A stretch of 64,000 nt of DNA from Desulforamulus putei DSM 12395 (GCF_900129195.1 NZ_FQUY01000002.1:124001-188000), one strand, 5' to 3'. Counted from the stretch's first letter, positions 7,482 to 14,313 are shown. The notes: generated by a model from the sequence alone, not told the origin. Translations and numbers: made by a program.

Positions 7482-8171
7482 ATGCGCCAGTTTCGTGTGC
7501 TGGTTGTGGATGATGAAGATAAAATTCGTCAGGTTATTGGCATTTATTTAACCAATGAAGGATACCATGTGGGGGAAGCGGTGGATGGCGAGGAAGCCCT
7601 GCGGAAGTTTAGAGCCGAGTCCTGGGATTTAATCGTGCTGGACGTCATGATGCCCAAAATAGACGGTGTCACCGTGTGCCAGGAAATCCGCAAGGTATCC
7701 AAGGTGCCCATCATCATGCTGACAGCTAAGAACGAAGAGGTGGACCGCATTTTAGGCTTGGAGTTCGGAGCCGATGACTATATGGGCAAGCCCTTTAGCC
7801 CACGGGAGCTGGTGGCCCGGATTAAGGCGGTCATGCGACGGGTGGGCAGCGAAGAGAAAAAAGAGGGGCATCTATTAAAATTCCCCGGCCTGTGTATGGA
7901 TTTAATCAGCCGGGAGGTGCTGGTTAAGGATAAGCCTGTCACCCTGACTCCCAAGGAGTTTGAACTCCTGGCACTGTTAGCCAAGTCCACCGGGCGAGCC
8001 TACAGCCGGGAGCAGCTTTTGGAGGAGGTCTGGGGTTTTGACTACTACGGGGATGTGAGGACCGTTGACACCCACGTCAACCGGCTGCGGGACAAGCTGC
8101 GGGCCGCCGGTGCCGGCAACTTCATTAAAACCGTCTGGGGCGTGGGGTATAAATTTGAGGTGGAAGCATGA
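7482..8171 (+). CDS. OmpR/PhoB-family response regulator
   Basis: 229 residues, full length. The receiver (about 1-120) has the acidic pair VVDDED, phosphoacceptor VLDVMMP, Thr in MLTAK and Lys in MGKPFSPREL. The C-terminal winged helix (about 130-228) carries LTPKEFELLALLAKS, SREQLLEEVWGFDYYG, VDTHVNRLRDKL and the closing TVWGVGYKFE. The ATG follows AAAGGAGGG. The stop overlaps the start of the kinase gene by 4 nt, so the two are co-translated. I infer that it binds the repeated TTGTAA-type sites upstream of the small metal-rich genes, because these sites cluster around this operon and have the geometry typical of this family. Confidence 0.95.
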   Translation: MRQFRVLVVDDEDKIRQVIGIYLTNEGYHVGEAVDGEEALRKFRAESWDLIVLDVMMPKIDGVTVCQEIRKVSKVPIIMLTAKNEEVDRILGLEFGADDYMGKPFSPRELVARIKAVMRRVGSEEKKEGHLLKFPGLCMDLISREVLVKDKPVTLTPKEFELLALLAKSTGRAYSREQLLEEVWGFDYYGDVRTVDTHVNRLRDKLRAAGAGNFIKTVWGVGYKFEVEA

Positions 8172-9631
8172 AGCTAAACAACATTGTCACCAAACTATGG
8201 GTCATCATGACCATTTTGGTGCTGGTGGTGATCGGTATAGCCGGGGCGGCCCAGACCAGCTTTATGGAAGGGCTGTACTATGAACAACAGGCCAAGCAAC
8301 TGAAAAACCTGGGCAATAAGGTGGCGGACATCGCCCGTTCCGAAGAGGATCCTGTCGCCCTGGACAACAAGGTAGCCCTGATTGCCGGGTTGTATAACGC
8401 CAACGTGATGATTTTAAATGAGATGGGTATTGTTATGAGCTGCCAGGGTATGGGCATTAGCACCAAGGATATGCCGATGGATATGAGTAATCCCCACCAC
8501 GGCCCCTTGAACATGGGGGATCTACAAAAACTGTACCAAGGCCAAGCGGTGGTACTCAAGGGCAATAACCCTTTCTTTAAAACCGACGTGTTGTCGGTGG
8601 GCATTCCCTTTAAGGACCATGATAATATTTACCGGGCGGTCATTATCCATGCCCCCCTTGAACCCCTGGCAGACGAGCTGAAACGATTGCAGATGCTGAC
8701 CATCTACACCGCCGCCGGGGGCATTGCCCTGGCCGCCCTGTTAAGTTTGATTTTCTCCCGGTTTATTTCTAAACCCCTGGTGAAAATGAACAAAGCGGCC
8801 CTGGCAATGGCCAGCGGCAATTATCAGCAGCGGGTGAACATCCAGACCAACGATGAAATAGGTCTGCTGGCCAACTCCCTCAATACCTTGGCCTCCCGGC
8901 TGCAGGAAAAAATCAGCCAACTGGAACAACAGGAACAAATCCGCCGGGAGTTTGTCACCAACGTGGCCCACGAAATCAAAACCCCCCTGGCGGTTATGCA
9001 GGGATTCACCGAAACCTTGATCGATGGGCTGGTTAAGACCGAAAAGGAGCGAGATGAATATCTACAGAACATTTTAGACGAAATCAACCGCCTTAAGCGG
9101 CTGGTCAATGAGGTGCTGGATTTAAAGCGCATGGAAGAGGGACACTTTGATTTTGACCAGGAACCCTGTGACTTGCGGGAGATTATAGACCGGGTACAGC
9201 GAAAGCTCACTCAACTAACTGTCGAAAAAGGTCTTCACTTGGAAATCAACATAGAAAAGAAGCTACCTTTGGTCACCTGCAACAGCGACCGCATTGAAAG
9301 GGTGTTGATAAACTTAATCGACAATGCCATCCGACATACTCCCGCTGGAGGCAAAATCTCCGTCTGTGTGACCACTAAAGCTAATCAGGTGCACCTGCGC
9401 ATCAGCGACACAGGTGAGGGCATTGCACCGGAGGATCTGCCCATGATCTGGGAGAGATTTTACAAAGGGGACAAGTCTCGCACACGGGTACAGGGCGGCA
9501 CCGGTTTGGGGCTAGCTATCGTCAAGAGAATTGTGGAGGGCCACGGGGGACAGATAAATGTAGAAAGTAAGCCAAACGAAGGAACCACCTTTAACATCGT
9601 GCTGCCGGTTAACCACTTAGGCGTGGAATAA
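8168..9631 (+). CDS. Membrane sensor histidine kinase with Met/His/Cys-rich external loop
   Basis: 487 residues. TM1 is about 10-28 and TM2 about 177-198, separated by an external sensor domain of about 145 residues. A HAMP linker follows, then HisKA (FVTNVAHEIKTPLAVMQ, phospho-His268) and HATPase_c (NLIDNAIRHTPAGG, DTGEGI, GGTGLGLAIVKRIVEGHGG). Between residues 90 and 116 the sensor loop has Met90, Cys92, Met95, Met102, Met104, Met106, His110, His111 and Met116, a density unusual for a PAS-like sensor and suggestive of soft-metal binding. It pairs with the regulator at 7482. An inverted repeat (AGACCCGGGA at 9639) follows the gene but lacks a U-tract. Confidence 0.93.
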   Translation: MKLNNIVTKLWVIMTILVLVVIGIAGAAQTSFMEGLYYEQQAKQLKNLGNKVADIARSEEDPVALDNKVALIAGLYNANVMILNEMGIVMSCQGMGISTKDMPMDMSNPHHGPLNMGDLQKLYQGQAVVLKGNNPFFKTDVLSVGIPFKDHDNIYRAVIIHAPLEPLADELKRLQMLTIYTAAGGIALAALLSLIFSRFISKPLVKMNKAALAMASGNYQQRVNIQTNDEIGLLANSLNTLASRLQEKISQLEQQEQIRREFVTNVAHEIKTPLAVMQGFTETLIDGLVKTEKERDEYLQNILDEINRLKRLVNEVLDLKRMEEGHFDFDQEPCDLREIIDRVQRKLTQLTVEKGLHLEINIEKKLPLVTCNSDRIERVLINLIDNAIRHTPAGGKISVCVTTKANQVHLRISDTGEGIAPEDLPMIWERFYKGDKSRTRVQGGTGLGLAIVKRIVEGHGGQINVESKPNEGTTFNIVLPVNHLGVE

Positions 9632-9751
9632 CAACAACAGACCCGGGACATTTCCCGGGTCTATGCCTGTATTTTGACTATTCCTGTTCTTTTTTAACCT
9701 TCTGAAGCTTCCACCATACCAGGCATCATATACATTTTTACATATCGAACT

Positions 9752-9811
9752 TGTTACAAAAATGTGAAACTGTTGTTATGGCTTTGTTAAACTTCTTTGT
9801 TATTCTATGAT
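9752..9811 (+). promoter_or_regulatory. Shared-architecture promoter/operator B
   Basis: GTTACAAAAATGTGAAACTG, then CTTTGTTAAAC. TTGTTA (9784-9789) is 11 bp from TATTCT (9801-9806) and 16 bp from TATGAT (9806-9811). It lies just upstream of the SHOCT gene at 9850. Confidence 0.6.
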
Positions 9812-9849
9812 TAAGAAATCAATCAACCTACAACAAAGGAGTGAACACT

Positions 9850-10080
9850 ATGATGATGACGTTTGCAGGTGGCATTACAGGTTTTCTCTGGTCCCTTGTC
9901 ATGATTTTAGGTATGGCATTACCGGTGATTCTGGTGATATGGGCTCTGTTGGCTATAGGAGAACGGGCCACTGGAAGAAAAACCGGCGGCACAGCACCGC
10001 AGGAGATTTTAAAAACCCGGCTGGCCAAAGGGGAAATTTCTCTGGACGATTTTCAAAGAATAAGGGGCCAAATCACTTAG
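9850..10080 (+). CDS. Small membrane protein with C-terminal SHOCT motif
   Basis: 76 residues from ATG 9850 (AAAGGAG, 8 nt spacing; the in-frame GTG at 9841 is too close to it). One or two membrane spans (TGFLWSLVMILGMALPVILVI) are followed by a basic linker and a SHOCT motif (PQEILKTRLAKGEISLDDFQ). SHOCT is a short oligomerisation-type C-terminal motif found on many small membrane proteins; the precise role is unknown. It is a single gene behind promoter B, with its own terminator. A second SHOCT protein lies at 11354-11587. Confidence 0.85.
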   Translation: MMMTFAGGITGFLWSLVMILGMALPVILVIWALLAIGERATGRKTGGTAPQEILKTRLAKGEISLDDFQRIRGQIT

Positions 10081-10090
10081 GGCTTAGGGC

Positions 10091-10114
10091 CTGTGGCGTA
10101 AACCACAGTTTTTT
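10091..10114 (+). terminator. Terminator of the SHOCT gene
   Basis: CTGTGG, loop CGTAAA, CCACAG, then TTTTTT, 10 bp beyond the stop. Confidence 0.88.
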
Positions 10115-10137
10115 GACAATGGTGTTAAAGTATAAAA

Positions 10138-10183
10138 AACCAAAAGCCAGGAGCAAGGGTTTATTGCTGCCTGGCTTTTGGTT
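10138..10183. terminator. Second hairpin after the SHOCT gene
   Basis: Perfect 14-bp inverted repeat (AACCAAAAGCCAGG / CCTGGCTTTTGGTT). The + strand reads on into TTTAGTT. Between here and 10384 nothing coding is seen apart from a short, start-less minus-strand frame. Confidence 0.6.
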
Positions 10184-10384
10184 TAGTTAAACTCATCAAC
10201 CAGTTTTTAAGTTCCTCAGTCATTTGATTATTGTATTTCGATATGTTATCAATACTTTGCTTTGAGATAAAAAATTATAACGAATATATCTAATGGAAAA
10301 AAGAGACAATAAAAATTACCTATGACTCAGTGCTTCATTCCTTAGCACTGATAAATATGGCCAGATATATTTTCTTGAAGTGAG

Positions 10385-10417
10385 ACAAAAGCGCACCTAA
10401 CAATGGTACGCTTTTGT
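10385..10417 (-). terminator. Probable end of the small-protein operon
   Basis: ACAAAAGCG / CGCTTTTGT, 9 bp, lies 15 bp beyond the minus-strand stop at 10432. The tail TTTTGTC is modest. Confidence 0.55.
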
Positions 10418-10431
10418 ACAAACCCTTTACG

Positions 10432-10623
10432 TTAAGCCATACCGCTCTGAATCTGCTGTAGGGAAAAATTACATTCCTCTATACAGAGAGCCAGATGGTG
10501 TGCGCCTTCGATTAGCTTGTTTTTTGCCATAGGGTCTGGTTCGGTGTTGGCCATGTTCCGTAATTGGGCCGAGATTTGCTGACAGGTCTGGATACACTGT
10601 TGAATTGTTTGGGCAGATTGCAT
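10432..10623 (-). CDS. 63-residue CxxxC helical-hairpin protein (half-size Csp-like)
   Basis: Starts at ATG 10623 behind GGAGGTGA. Two predicted amphipathic helices each carry one CxxxC: C10-IQT-C14 and C47-IEE-C51, with AHH before the second. The paralogue at 10662-10838 has Cys at exactly the same positions (10, 14, 47, 51). CxxxC pairs lining helices are the hallmark of four-helix-bundle copper storage proteins (Csp; DUF326-like), which are roughly twice this size and richer in Cys. I infer a minimal two-helix version that may dimerise into a bundle. There is no signal peptide, so it is cytosolic. It is the last gene of the operon beginning at 11587. Confidence 0.75.
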   Translation of the reverse strand: MQSAQTIQQCIQTCQQISAQLRNMANTEPDPMAKNKLIEGAHHLALCIEECNFSLQQIQSGMA

Positions 10624-10661
10624 TGTTGATTTCACCTCCGATAAGTTCCAATTAAAAGTTT

Positions 10662-10838
10662 TTAAGGCATCCGCATGAGGCTTTCGCACTGGCGGATACA
10701 CATCTCGATATGACTGGCACCTAAGGTAAGCATTTCCCTTACACCGGCGTTATTAATCCCGTTAGCCGAACTACGCAGATCGTTGGCTGCTTTGGTGCAG
10801 GTTTGGATACACTGGGCCAACTGCTGCTTATTTTGCAT
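10662..10838 (-). CDS. 58-residue CxxxC helical-hairpin protein (half-size Csp-like)
   Basis: Starts at ATG 10838 behind a GGGGTGGTGGG-type ribosome site; an in-frame ATG 18 nt upstream lacks one. CIQTC at 10-14 and CIRQC at 47-51 mirror the neighbour at 10432-10623, and both share AQCIQTC/QQCIQTC and a GA(S/H)H segment before the second motif. This is a tandem duplication. The ends are Met-rich (EMCIRQCESLMRMP). Cytosolic, no signal. Soft-metal binding, probably Cu(I), is inferred from CxxxC-on-helix geometry and from its place in an operon with a seven-Cys peptide. Other thiol-redox roles are possible. Confidence 0.75.
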   Translation of the reverse strand: MQNKQQLAQCIQTCTKAANDLRSSANGINNAGVREMLTLGASHIEMCIRQCESLMRMP

Positions 10839-10898
10839 TTTCCCACCACCCCTCATTTTTAAGTCAGAGTTATAGTCCCCGGTAGTATTACTTAATAT

Positions 10899-11093
10899 TC
10901 AGCAGTACCCAAAAAACCAGAGAGCATGTGAGTTCTGCTCTCTGGCTTTACTTTTTAACTCTTTAACTCTGGTCATGCTTATGTGGCTGCCGGGATTTGT
11001 TCCTTTTACAAAGGTGTAGCCTAGGGCGGTGGAAAAGACCAACACAATGCCGGTAATGCCTAGGCTGATTTTGGTGATAAGCTTAAATTTCAT
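10899..11093 (-). CDS. Small single-span membrane protein, probable frameshift at the 3' end
   Basis: ATG 11093 follows GGGGAGGT. As read, 64 residues: one membrane span (LITKISLGITGIVLVFSTALGY) and a short tail. The last 15 codons run straight through a strong terminator hairpin (10911-10945), which is abnormal. Adding one A to the A4 run at 11001-11004 gives a tail FVKRNKSRQPHKHDQS and a stop before the hairpin, which looks more natural and adds a HKHD cluster. The gene is the third of the five-gene minus-strand operon. Function unknown. Confidence 0.55.
   Translation of the reverse strand: MKFKLITKISLGITGIVLVFSTALGYTFVKGTNPGSHISMTRVKELKSKAREQNSHALWFFGYC
10911..10945 (-). terminator. Internal terminator upstream of the CxxxC genes
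   Basis: On the minus strand CCAGAGAGC, 11-nt loop, GCTCTCTGG, then TTTTTT. It would reduce transcription of the two CxxxC genes relative to the promoter-proximal genes. Confidence 0.8.
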
Positions 11094-11193
11094 TGGTGCT
11101 ACCTCCCCAACACCTTTCTTGCGAGAGATGGCAGGCCATAGGGCCTGCCTGGTGAGGTTACTTTGCTGATGTACATAGATAGTTTCCTCGGTG

Positions 11194-11322
11194 CTAAACC
11201 ACACCGTCGGCCTGTATCTTGCCTTTACAGTGAATCACTCCAGTGGCGCATCCCCGGCAGGTTCCTGTAGACTTGCATGAACTGCACTGGCAGTGTTGAC
11301 AGGCCGGATATTTCTTAATCAT
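11194..11322 (-). CDS. 42-residue seven-Cys, metallothionein-like peptide
   Basis: ATG 11322 follows GGGAGGATAACC. Cys at 8, 11, 13, 16, 22, 25 and 32 (motifs CQHCQC, CKSTGTCRGC, HCKG) plus two His in 42 residues give a composition like small bacterial metallothioneins or Cys-rich metal chaperones. No homologue is identified. There is no signal peptide. It lies 31 bp downstream of the SHOCT gene and upstream of the membrane and CxxxC genes, so all five probably share promoter C. Metal (Cu/Zn/Cd) binding is inferred from composition. Confidence 0.72.
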   Translation of the reverse strand: MIKKYPACQHCQCSSCKSTGTCRGCATGVIHCKGKIQADGVV

Positions 11323-11353
11323 GGTTATCCTCCCGAAACCAAGAATAATTTTA

Positions 11354-11587
11354 CTACCGGGATAATTCTTCTTTAAGTTTTTTGTACTCATCTTCAGTTA
11401 TCTCGTTCCGGGCATATCTGGACTTTAAAATATCTAGGGCACCGGACGATGAACCTTCCTTAAGTGCACTTTTTACTCCTGAGTTTACCGCCCAATAGAC
11501 AACCAGACCTAACAGAGCCAGCGGGATCAACATCATAAAAATCCCCCCAAACCATCCCATACCATAGCCACCGTACATCATTGGCAT
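11354..11587 (-). CDS. Small membrane protein with SHOCT motif, first gene of the five-gene operon
   Basis: 77 residues. ATG 11587 follows AAAGGAGG at 8 nt. A Met/Gly/Tyr-rich N-terminus (MPMMYGGYGMGWFGG) leads into one or two membrane spans (IFMMLIPLALLGLVVYWAV) and a SHOCT tail (GALDILKSRYARNEITEDEY). It is related in layout to the protein at 9850-10080 but differs in its Met-rich start. It is promoter-proximal behind operator C. The family is widespread, with no established function. Confidence 0.87.
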   Translation of the reverse strand: MPMMYGGYGMGWFGGIFMMLIPLALLGLVVYWAVNSGVKSALKEGSSSGALDILKSRYARNEITEDEYKKLKEELSR

Positions 11588-11785
11588 AACGCATTCCTCC
11601 TTTAAGTTTTTTCTATTGTTCCCATAAGGGGTTGATTTTAAAAAGTGCCCTTATTAAGGGCAAATCATGAAAGGTGATACCGCGGGTCTTTCTTTCTCTA
11701 CAGATCGCTTTATCTTTAGGCGGCCCTAAGATTATCTAAACTGGCCTGTTGTATAATCAACCTCCTGTAATGGGTTTATGAATTG

Positions 11786-11842
11786 ATTATATAAATAAAA
11801 GTTTACAAAACTATGGCATGAATATCACATTTTTGTAATACT
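11786..11842 (-). promoter_or_regulatory. Shared-architecture promoter/operator C
   Basis: Minus strand: ATTACAAAAATGTGATATTC, ATGCCATAG, then TTTTGTAAAC. TTGTAA (11808-11803) is 11 bp from TATAAT (11791-11786). It is about 200 bp upstream of the SHOCT start at 11587. This is the best -10 in the family. Confidence 0.7.
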
Positions 11843-11919
11843 TCACGGACCTTGTTTTGCAGGACCAAAGCTTTAATTCTAGGGAGATATGGAAACCTTA
11901 TTTCCATTTTGCGGCAAAA

Positions 11920-11975
11920 TTATCACAAAAACGTTAAACGGCTGTGCTGTTTTTGTAAAACTTGGTTGTTATGAT
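11920..11975 (+). promoter_or_regulatory. Shared-architecture promoter/operator E
   Basis: TTATCACAAAAACGTTAAAC, then TGTTTTTGTAAAAC. TTGTAA (11953-11958) is 11 bp from TATGAT (11970-11975). GT-ending units recur every 11 bp. It lies just upstream of the Met-rich PepSY-like gene. Promoters C and E are divergent, with their -10 elements about 180 bp apart. Confidence 0.65.
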
Positions 11976-12004
11976 AAAGCCATAAAGCAAAGGAGGGGAT
12001 CGTT

Positions 12005-12726
12005 TTGAACAAAAAACTGCTGGTATCAGGATTATATTGATCGTGACACTTTTGTTATCCATACCTGTTCTAACTTCCGCCAATGTCAAGGAGAACTTTG
12101 GGGGCTGGGGAATGGGACAGGGACTGCCTGGAATGGGAATGATGGGTTCTTCTATGATGGGCATCCACGGCAACATGATGGGCAACGGCGGTATTGCCCT
12201 GAAGGAGCCGGTAGATTCTGAAAAGGCAGAGGAGTTGGTCAATGACTATTTAAAAACTTCAGGACTAGAGGGCATTTCCTTGGCGGAAGTGATGGAGTTT
12301 GATACCCACTTTTATGTGGAGACAAGGGAAGACCAAAGTGGCAAGTATGCCCAAGAGTTTATTTTGGATAAGCATACCGGCTCCATCAGCCCGGAAATGG
12401 GGCCCAATATGATGTGGAATGTCAAGTACGGGCATATGGGCGGTATGATGATGGGTTACAGTTCAGAGACCAGTGATAAGCCATCTGTTTCACCGGAGGA
12501 TTCTATAAAAATTGCCAACGATTTTTTAAAGGGAAACAATTCCGGTGAGACTGCGGCTGAACCCCATGAATTTTATGGCTACTACACTCTGCACACTCTT
12601 AAAGACGGAAAAATCGTTGGCATGCTCAGTGTCAACAGTGCCACCGGTCAAGTCTGGTATCACACTTGGCACGGTAACTTTGTCGGAATGGAAAGCGCCG
12701 ATGGTCATGCCCATCAGGAAGCATAA
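12005..12726 (+). CDS. Met-rich exported protein with two PepSY-like repeats; frameshift in the signal peptide
   Basis: A TTG at 12005 with AAAGGAGGGG upstream begins MNKK but stops after 11 codons. The long frame from 12037 has no ribosome site and starts inside a signal-peptide core (IVTLLLSIPVLTSA). One extra A in the A6 run at 12011-12016 would join them as MNKKTAGIRIILIVTLLLS, a textbook signal peptide. The mature protein has a Met/Gly-rich head (GMGQGLPGMGMMGSSMMG) and two PepSY-like units (EKAEELVNDYLKTSG...LDKHTGSI and SIKIANDFLKG...NSATGQVWYHTWHG). A central MGGMMMG stretch and a His-rich end complete it. The role is unknown; extracytoplasmic metal binding is plausible. Promoter E. 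Confidence 0.75.
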
Positions 12727-12746
12727 AAACAATACAGTAACTACAT

Positions 12747-12771
12747 AGCCCCTGTTATAAAAACAGGGGCT
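12747..12771. other. Perfect hairpin without U-tract
   Basis: AGCCCCTG / CAGGGGCT, 8 bp, 9-nt loop, lies between the PepSY-like gene and the TGA-containing small gene. It may be an mRNA-stability or processing element within one transcript. Confidence 0.5.
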
Positions 12772-12815
12772 AAACTTACCCAAGATCATTTATAAGCATA
12801 AAAGGAGGTCTTAGG

Positions 12816-13004
12816 GTGGAGAACATTACCAATTACCTGCCACTGCTGTTGATTGTTTTAATGATAGCGATGATGTTCCGGGGTGGCGGCTGATGCGGCG
12901 GCCACAGTCACCGTAACCACGGGACTACCGGGCAGTTGCCCGGCAAAAAGAACTGTTGTGAGGATAAAGAAAATACTCATGAGGATAAAACAGGGAAAAA
13001 ATAA
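12816..13004 (+). CDS. Small membrane protein with in-frame TGA: candidate selenoprotein or nonsense-broken gene
   Basis: GTG 12816 follows AAAGGAGG at 7 nt. Codons 1-25 read VENITNYLPLLLIVLMIAMM then FRGGG, a single membrane span. Codon 26 is TGA (12891-12893). The same frame continues as CGGHSHRNHGTTGQ... with NCCEDKENTHED and stops at 13004 (62 codons), directly before a terminator. The continuation is rich in Cys and His, as expected of a real C-terminus (membrane span followed by Cys/His-rich tail). TGA stands where a Cys of a CC pair would be expected. Hairpins follow it: CCGU-AACC-ACGG with outer AGUC/GACU, and CCGGGC-AGUU-GCCCGG. Confidence 0.5.
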
Positions 13005-13045
13005 GAAACAGGTTCTCACACAGTGGGAGCCTGTTTCCTTTATAA
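13005..13045. terminator. Bidirectional terminator
   Basis: GAAACAGG / CCTGTTTC with pairing continued inward. T-rich tails lie on both sides (CCTTTATAA to the right; TTATTTTTTCCC on the minus strand). It serves the + gene ending at 13004 and the - gene ending at 13052. Confidence 0.8.
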
Positions 13046-13051
13046 AGGTAA

Positions 13052-13375
13052 TTATTTTATACCCATTGCTTCTTTGGCCATCGGCATTAGTTTGGGGTCC
13101 TTCATCATGGCCATGAAAGTATCTTTCATTTGGGGGGCGGCCATTATTTCCATCATAGGCTGCATCATGGACGGGTCGGACATGATTTTGACCATAGCTT
13201 CTCTGGTCTTTTGGTCACTCATGATCTTCACCATGTTTTTCTGCATATCGGAGTTGTGCATCATGTCCATCATGACGGGCATCATTTTTTCAGAGCTCAT
13301 GATTTTGGTCATTGATTGGCTTGCATCGGGGGAACTCATGGCCTCTATCATCATGTCAGGGTTCTGGTTCATCAT
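13052..13375 (-). CDS. Met-repeat protein (about 25% Met), probably 5'-truncated
   Basis: 107 residues with about 27 Met, organised as repeats of the type MxKIMSDxxxxxxMVKIMSD (SMTKIMSS, NMVKIMSDQKTREAMVKIMS, MMEIMAAPQMKDTFMAMM). No ribosome site precedes the ATG at 13375. The same frame upstream reads GGQLGCLQTAG, which looks like the end of a lipoprotein signal (LGC), but a stop precedes it and no start is found. The gene may have lost its signal sequence by deletion or frameshift. On the + strand, 13385-13522 encodes a start-less hydrophobic stretch (ALLALGLLIYKWKEK). Function unknown; Met-rich metal binding is plausible. Confidence 0.6.
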   Translation of the reverse strand: MMNQNPDMMIEAMSSPDASQSMTKIMSSEKMMPVMMDMMHNSDMQKNMVKIMSDQKTREAMVKIMSDPSMMQPMMEIMAAPQMKDTFMAMMKDPKLMPMAKEAMGIK

Positions 13376-13678
13376 ACCGGCGGTTTGAAGGCAGCCCAGT
13401 TGACCACCCTGGGTACGGCGTTGCTGGCACTGGGGCTACTTATCTACAAATGGAAAGAAAAATCAAGACGCCAGATAGGGATGACAGGGTTAAGAGTATA
13501 TAGTAAATCAAGGCGACCATAAAAATGAAGGTCGCATTGATTTTGACGTCTTTTAACTAACTACTCCGAGACCAGCACATACATTTATGCAAAATAAGGA
13601 AAATTTGTTTTTGTAATATTCCTTTTCAATCTCTGTATAAATAATTTAAAAACAAAGTTGGAAGGAGGGGAGTACCCT

Positions 13679-14245
13679 TTGTGTGATGACATCAAGAATA
13701 AATCCTTGAGCATTTCAGGCGCAGAACATGTTAACCGTTGGTGTGCGTTGCCTGCTCCGTATCCAGAGCCTAGGGTTGTTCGTCCCAATCATTATTATGC
13801 CATGCTTATATTGGAGGATTACGCGGGTGCAGTGAGCGAAATGACTGCGATTAACCAATACTTTTATCATTACCTGACCTTTGAGGAAAAATATGAAGAT
13901 TTAGCGGAGTTGGAAGAATGTATTTCTATTATAGAGATGCATCACCTTGAATTGCTTGGCGAAACCATCCGTATGCTGGGGGTTGAGCCCGAGTACCGAA
14001 CACTAACCCATAACCAACCTGTTTATTGGAATGCATCCTTTGTGTACTACGGGCAGAACATCTGTGACAGGCTGGCCTCCGATATTGCGGCGGAGAAAAT
14101 GGCGATCCGGAATTACAGGATGCACCAGCAAATGATTGATGACCCCTACATTAAAGAGCTACTGGAAAGAATCATCATGGATGAGCAACACCACCTTCAA
14201 CTGTTTACCAGCTATGCGCAGAAATATTGTCCAGGAATGAAATAA
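13679..14245 (+). CDS. Ferritin-like (bacterioferritin/Mn-catalase-like) protein
   Basis: 188 residues from the TTG at 13679, which lies 8 nt after GGAGGGG. Four helices carry the carboxylate/His pattern of ferritin-like di-iron (or di-Mn) proteins: Glu in AVSEMTAINQYFYH, ExxH in SIIEMHHLELLGE, Glu in IAAEKMAIRNYR and ExxH in IMDEQHHLQLF. It belongs with the short bacterioferritin-related and spore-coat CotJC-like groups. The reaction could be peroxide removal or iron handling. It sits at the end of the metal-rich block; the upstream TTTTTGTAATATTCC recalls the shared operator but lacks the 11-bp -10 spacing. Confidence 0.82.
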   Translation: MCDDIKNKSLSISGAEHVNRWCALPAPYPEPRVVRPNHYYAMLILEDYAGAVSEMTAINQYFYHYLTFEEKYEDLAELEECISIIEMHHLELLGETIRMLGVEPEYRTLTHNQPVYWNASFVYYGQNICDRLASDIAAEKMAIRNYRMHQQMIDDPYIKELLERIIMDEQHHLQLFTSYAQKYCPGMK

Positions 14246-14313
14246 CAGTAAAATTAGTGATTAGCACTCTTAGTAAAGCAAGCAGTAGCTTTTATAAATT
14301 CCCTAAAAAGTAT

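Noticed and set aside
10195-10262. Short minus-strand frame (MTEELKNWLMSL) after the SHOCT gene
   Set aside because: It has no ribosome site, is only about 20 codons from its Met, and runs into a hairpin; not supportable as a gene.
13598-13625. Operator-like TTTTTGTAATATTCC before the ferritin-like gene
   Set aside because: It resembles the shared operator but lacks a -10 at 11 bp and the upstream ATGTGATATT part, so I did not count it as a regulon site.
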